Below, piece after piece: positions 61,798 to 64,000 of a stretch of DNA of 64,000 nt. Positions within the stretch are counted from its first letter, which is position 1; each line of letters begins with the position of its first letter. Both the position numbers and the translations under genes were made by a program. The DNA is from Mycobacterium colombiense. GTDB lineage: Bacteria; Actinomycetota; Actinomycetes; Mycobacteriales; Mycobacteriaceae. The notes beneath the pieces were generated by a model, which saw only the letters and a program-made list of their open reading frames with translations, ran no database searches and was not told where the DNA came from. The stretch covers positions 62,001 through 126,000 of the forward strand of contig NZ_LZKI01000108.1 in NCBI RefSeq assembly GCF_001672755.1, written 5' to 3'.

Positions 61798-62667
61798 ATG
61801 TCGACTTCCGCCGTCTTTCGCTCCCGCTTCCCACGGGCGGCAGAGAACCTCAACCGCTACGGCCTCGCCGCGGCCCGCGGCCTCGACGACATCGGCCAGA
61901 TGGCGTGGTTCGGCACCACCGCCGTCGGGCACATCCCGCACGCGCTGCGCAACTACCGCAAGGAGACGCTGCGCCTGATCGCCCAGATCGGCATGGGCAC
62001 CGGCGCGATGGCGGTCATCGGTGGCACCGTCGCCATCGTCGGCTTCGTGACACTGTCCGGTAGCTCGCTGGTCGCCATCCAGGGCTTCGCCTCGCTGGGC
62101 AACATCGGCGTCGAGGCCTTCACCGGCTTCTTCGCCGCGCTGATCAACGTGCGCATCGCCGCGCCCGTCGTCACCGGCATCGCCATGGCCGCCACGGTCG
62201 GCGCCGGCGCCACGGCGGAGCTGGGCGCCATGCGCATCAGCGAGGAGGTCGACGCCCTGGAAGTGATGGGCATCAAATCGATCTCGTTCCTGGCCTCGAC
62301 CCGCATCATGGCAGGGCTGGTCGTCATCATCCCGATCTACTCGATGGCGATCATCATGACGTTCCTGTCCCCGCAGATCACCACGACGGTGATCTACGGG
62401 CAGTCGAACGGAACCTACGAGCACTACTTCCGGACGTTCTTGCGTCCCGACGACGTGTTCTGGTCGTTCTTGGAGGCGATCATCATCACCGCGGTCGTGA
62501 TGATCACCCACTGCTTCTACGGCTACAACGCCGGCGGCGGGCCGGTCGGCGTCGGTGAGGCCGTCGGCCGCTCGATGCGCTTCTCGCTGGTGTCGGTACA
62601 GGTTGTCGTGTTGTCCGCCGCGTTGGCGCTGTATGGCGTCAACCCCAACTTCGCACTCACGGTGTGA
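61798..62667 (+). CDS. yrbE1B: Mce1 permease YrbE1B
   Basis: 289 aa, second MlaE-type permease. ATVGAGATAELGAMRISEEVDALEVMGI is the conserved cytoplasmic helix, followed by several hydrophobic helices and HCFYGYNAGGGPVGVGEAVGRSM. ATG 61798 immediately follows the yrbE1A stop. Its stop overlaps the mce1A GTG (GTGA). Confidence 0.95.
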   Translation: MSTSAVFRSRFPRAAENLNRYGLAAARGLDDIGQMAWFGTTAVGHIPHALRNYRKETLRLIAQIGMGTGAMAVIGGTVAIVGFVTLSGSSLVAIQGFASLGNIGVEAFTGFFAALINVRIAAPVVTGIAMAATVGAGATAELGAMRISEEVDALEVMGIKSISFLASTRIMAGLVVIIPIYSMAIIMTFLSPQITTTVIYGQSNGTYEHYFRTFLRPDDVFWSFLEAIIITAVVMITHCFYGYNAGGGPVGVGEAVGRSMRFSLVSVQVVVLSAALALYGVNPNFALTV

Positions 62668-63980
62668 CCGCCATGGCCCGACCGATCCAGACCAACTCCC
62701 CGCGGACCCCGCCGTACAAGCTGGCCGGCGTGGCGATCCTGGTCGTCTTCGCGCTGGCGCTGGCGCTGATCTACGGGCAGTTCCGGGGCAACTTCACGCC
62801 CAAGACGGAGCTGACCATGTTGGCGTCGCGGGCCGGGTTGGTGATGGATCCGGGTTCGAAGGTGACCTATAACGGGGTGGAGATCGGCCGGGTCGGCTCG
62901 ATTGCGGAGACGGTTCGCGATGGGAAGCCGGCGGCGAAGTTCACCCTCGAGGTGTACCCGCGGTACCTGAAGCTGATCCCGTCGAATGTGAATGCCGACA
63001 TCAAGGCGACGACGGTGTTCGGCGGTAAGTATGTGTCGTTGACGACGCCGGCCAACCCGTCGCCGCAGAAGATCTCGACGCACACGGTGATCGATGCCCG
63101 GTCGGTGACGACGGAGATCAACACGCTGTTTCAGACGATCACCTCGATCGCGGAGAAGGTCGATCCGGTCAAGCTGAATCTGACGTTGAGTGCGGCGGCG
63201 CAGTCGTTGACCGGCTTGGGCGAGAAGTTCGGTCAGTCGGTCACCAACGCCAACACGCTGCTCGACGACGTGAATCCGCAGCTGCCGCAGGCGCGTAGGG
63301 ACATTCAGCGGTTGGCGGCGCTGGGAGACACGTACGCGGACGCGTCGCCGGACCTGTTCGACTTCTTGAACAACGCGGTGGTCACCGCGCGCACGATCAA
63401 CGCCCAGCAGAAGGATCTGGACCGGGCGCTGCTGTCGGCGGCCGGGTTCGGCAACACCGGCGCGGAGTTGTTCAACAAGGGTGGGCCGTACCTGGCGCGC
63501 GGCGCCGAAGACCTGGTGCCGACGGCGCAGCTGCTGGACACCTACAGCCCCGAGCTGTTCTGCACCGTCCGCAACTACCACGACATCGAGCCCAAGGCCT
63601 CGGCCTTCCTGGGCGGCAACGGCTACTCGCTGGTCGCCCACACCCAGGCGCTGTCCGGATTGGGGCTGGTTGCCAACCCCCTGTCGCTGGTGGCCGTCGC
63701 GGCGCTCACGCTGGGCCTCGGCGCCGCGGCCGGCCTGGTCGGTGGCGCCCCGAACCCCTACATCTACCCGGAGAACCTGCCGCGGGTGAACGCGCGCGGC
63801 GGCCCCGGCGGCGCGCCGGGCTGCTGGCAGCCGCTCACGCACGACCTGTGGCCCGCACCGGAATTGGTGATGGACTCCGGCAACAGCCTCGCACCGTACA
63901 ACCACCTGGACACCGGATCGCCGTACGCGATCGAGTACGTCTGGGGACGCCAGGTAGGGGATAACACGATCAACCCATGA
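62664..63980 (+). CDS. mce1A: Mce1A lipid-binding MCE protein
   Basis: 438 aa. N-terminal membrane anchor (LAGVAILVVFALALALIYGQF), MCE domain VMDPGSKVTYNGVEIGRVG, VNADIKATTVFGGKYVSLT, a long helical part (SVTTEINTLFQ... to ALLSAAGFGN) and the glycine/proline-rich end GGAPNPYIYPENLPRVNARGGPGGAPGCWQP. Forms part of the periplasmic channel for fatty acids. GTG 62664 overlaps the yrbE1B stop; ATG 62673 is the alternative. About 16 residues shorter than H37Rv Mce1A, by loss in the hydrophobic stretch before GGAPNP. Confidence 0.95.
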   Translation: MTAMARPIQTNSPRTPPYKLAGVAILVVFALALALIYGQFRGNFTPKTELTMLASRAGLVMDPGSKVTYNGVEIGRVGSIAETVRDGKPAAKFTLEVYPRYLKLIPSNVNADIKATTVFGGKYVSLTTPANPSPQKISTHTVIDARSVTTEINTLFQTITSIAEKVDPVKLNLTLSAAAQSLTGLGEKFGQSVTNANTLLDDVNPQLPQARRDIQRLAALGDTYADASPDLFDFLNNAVVTARTINAQQKDLDRALLSAAGFGNTGAELFNKGGPYLARGAEDLVPTAQLLDTYSPELFCTVRNYHDIEPKASAFLGGNGYSLVAHTQALSGLGLVANPLSLVAVAALTLGLGAAAGLVGGAPNPYIYPENLPRVNARGGPGGAPGCWQPLTHDLWPAPELVMDSGNSLAPYNHLDTGSPYAIEYVWGRQVGDNTINP

Positions 63981-64000
63981 AAATCACCGGAACCCTTGTC
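63977..64000 (+). CDS. mce1B: Mce1B, first codons (partial)
   Basis: ATG at 63977 overlapping the mce1A stop (ATGA), then KITGTLV to the window end. KITGT is the usual Mce1B N-terminus, and the order mce1A-mce1B is fixed in this operon. Confidence 0.75.

Overview
The window is chromosomal DNA of a slow-growing, GC-rich Mycobacterium, most likely a non-tuberculous species close to the M. avium complex. The evidence is gene content and order. From about 5.9 kb to the right edge the genes follow the M. tuberculosis H37Rv order ephF, cyp138, msrA, Rv0138-Rv0148, ptbB, fadE2, pntAa-pntAb-pntB, Rv0158, Rv0161, adhE1, Rv0163, TB18.5, mce1R, fadD5, yrbE1A, yrbE1B, mce1A (recalled from memory, not searched). 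No rRNA, tRNA, CRISPR array, insertion sequence or phage gene was seen.

Layout. 1-5.9 kb: the end of a ferredoxin-type reductase, its DesA3-like fatty acid desaturase, then SRPBCC, F420-dependent oxidoreductase, DUF1214, TetR and sulfotransferase genes. 5.9-16.8 kb: ephF, a molybdate-binding-type (TOBE) protein, a TetR/CYP138 divergent pair with nested palindromes, a ThDP decarboxylase followed by a quinone oxidoreductase remnant, msrA, an NTF2/epimerase operon behind a KstR-type box, small enzymes, a DNA glycosylase and dps with a sigma-F-type promoter. 16.8-29.4 kb: a CLC chloride transporter, pirin-TetR, two tandem methyltransferases, an LCP ligase, an aldehyde dehydrogenase, an SDR, and ptbB-fadE2. 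29.4-38.7 kb: a 57-bp tandem repeat, the proton-translocating transhydrogenase operon, a tiny conserved-looking gene, TetR, hydrolase, amine-dehydrogenase-like and FabG3-like genes, a divergent Tag glycosylase preceded by a large palindrome, and an FAD-linked oxidase.

38.7-56.0 kb is the most unusual part: about 20 genes that in H37Rv are missing between Rv0161 and adhE1. They encode two acyl-CoA thioesterases, a lactonase-like protein, acyl-CoA dehydrogenase, CoA transferase, P450, Baeyer-Villiger-type monooxygenase, dehydrogenases, an HpaI-type aldolase, a hydrolase and an unknown protein. The parts fit oxidation, lactonisation, opening and CoA-dependent breakdown of an unidentified alicyclic or terpenoid/steroid-like compound. 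Four copies of one 29-bp bipartite motif, all with the same 9-bp spacer, lie at promoters of this island, one directly in front of its own TetR gene. This looks like a self-contained regulon.

56.0-64.0 kb: adhE1, a thioesterase, TB18.5, mce1R and the start of the mce1 lipid importer (fadD5, yrbE1A, yrbE1B, mce1A, first codons of mce1B). A long inverted repeat in the mce1R-fadD5 gap is a candidate Mce1R operator. Overall the window is dominated by lipid, steroid-like and redox metabolism controlled by many local TetR, HxlR and GntR regulators.
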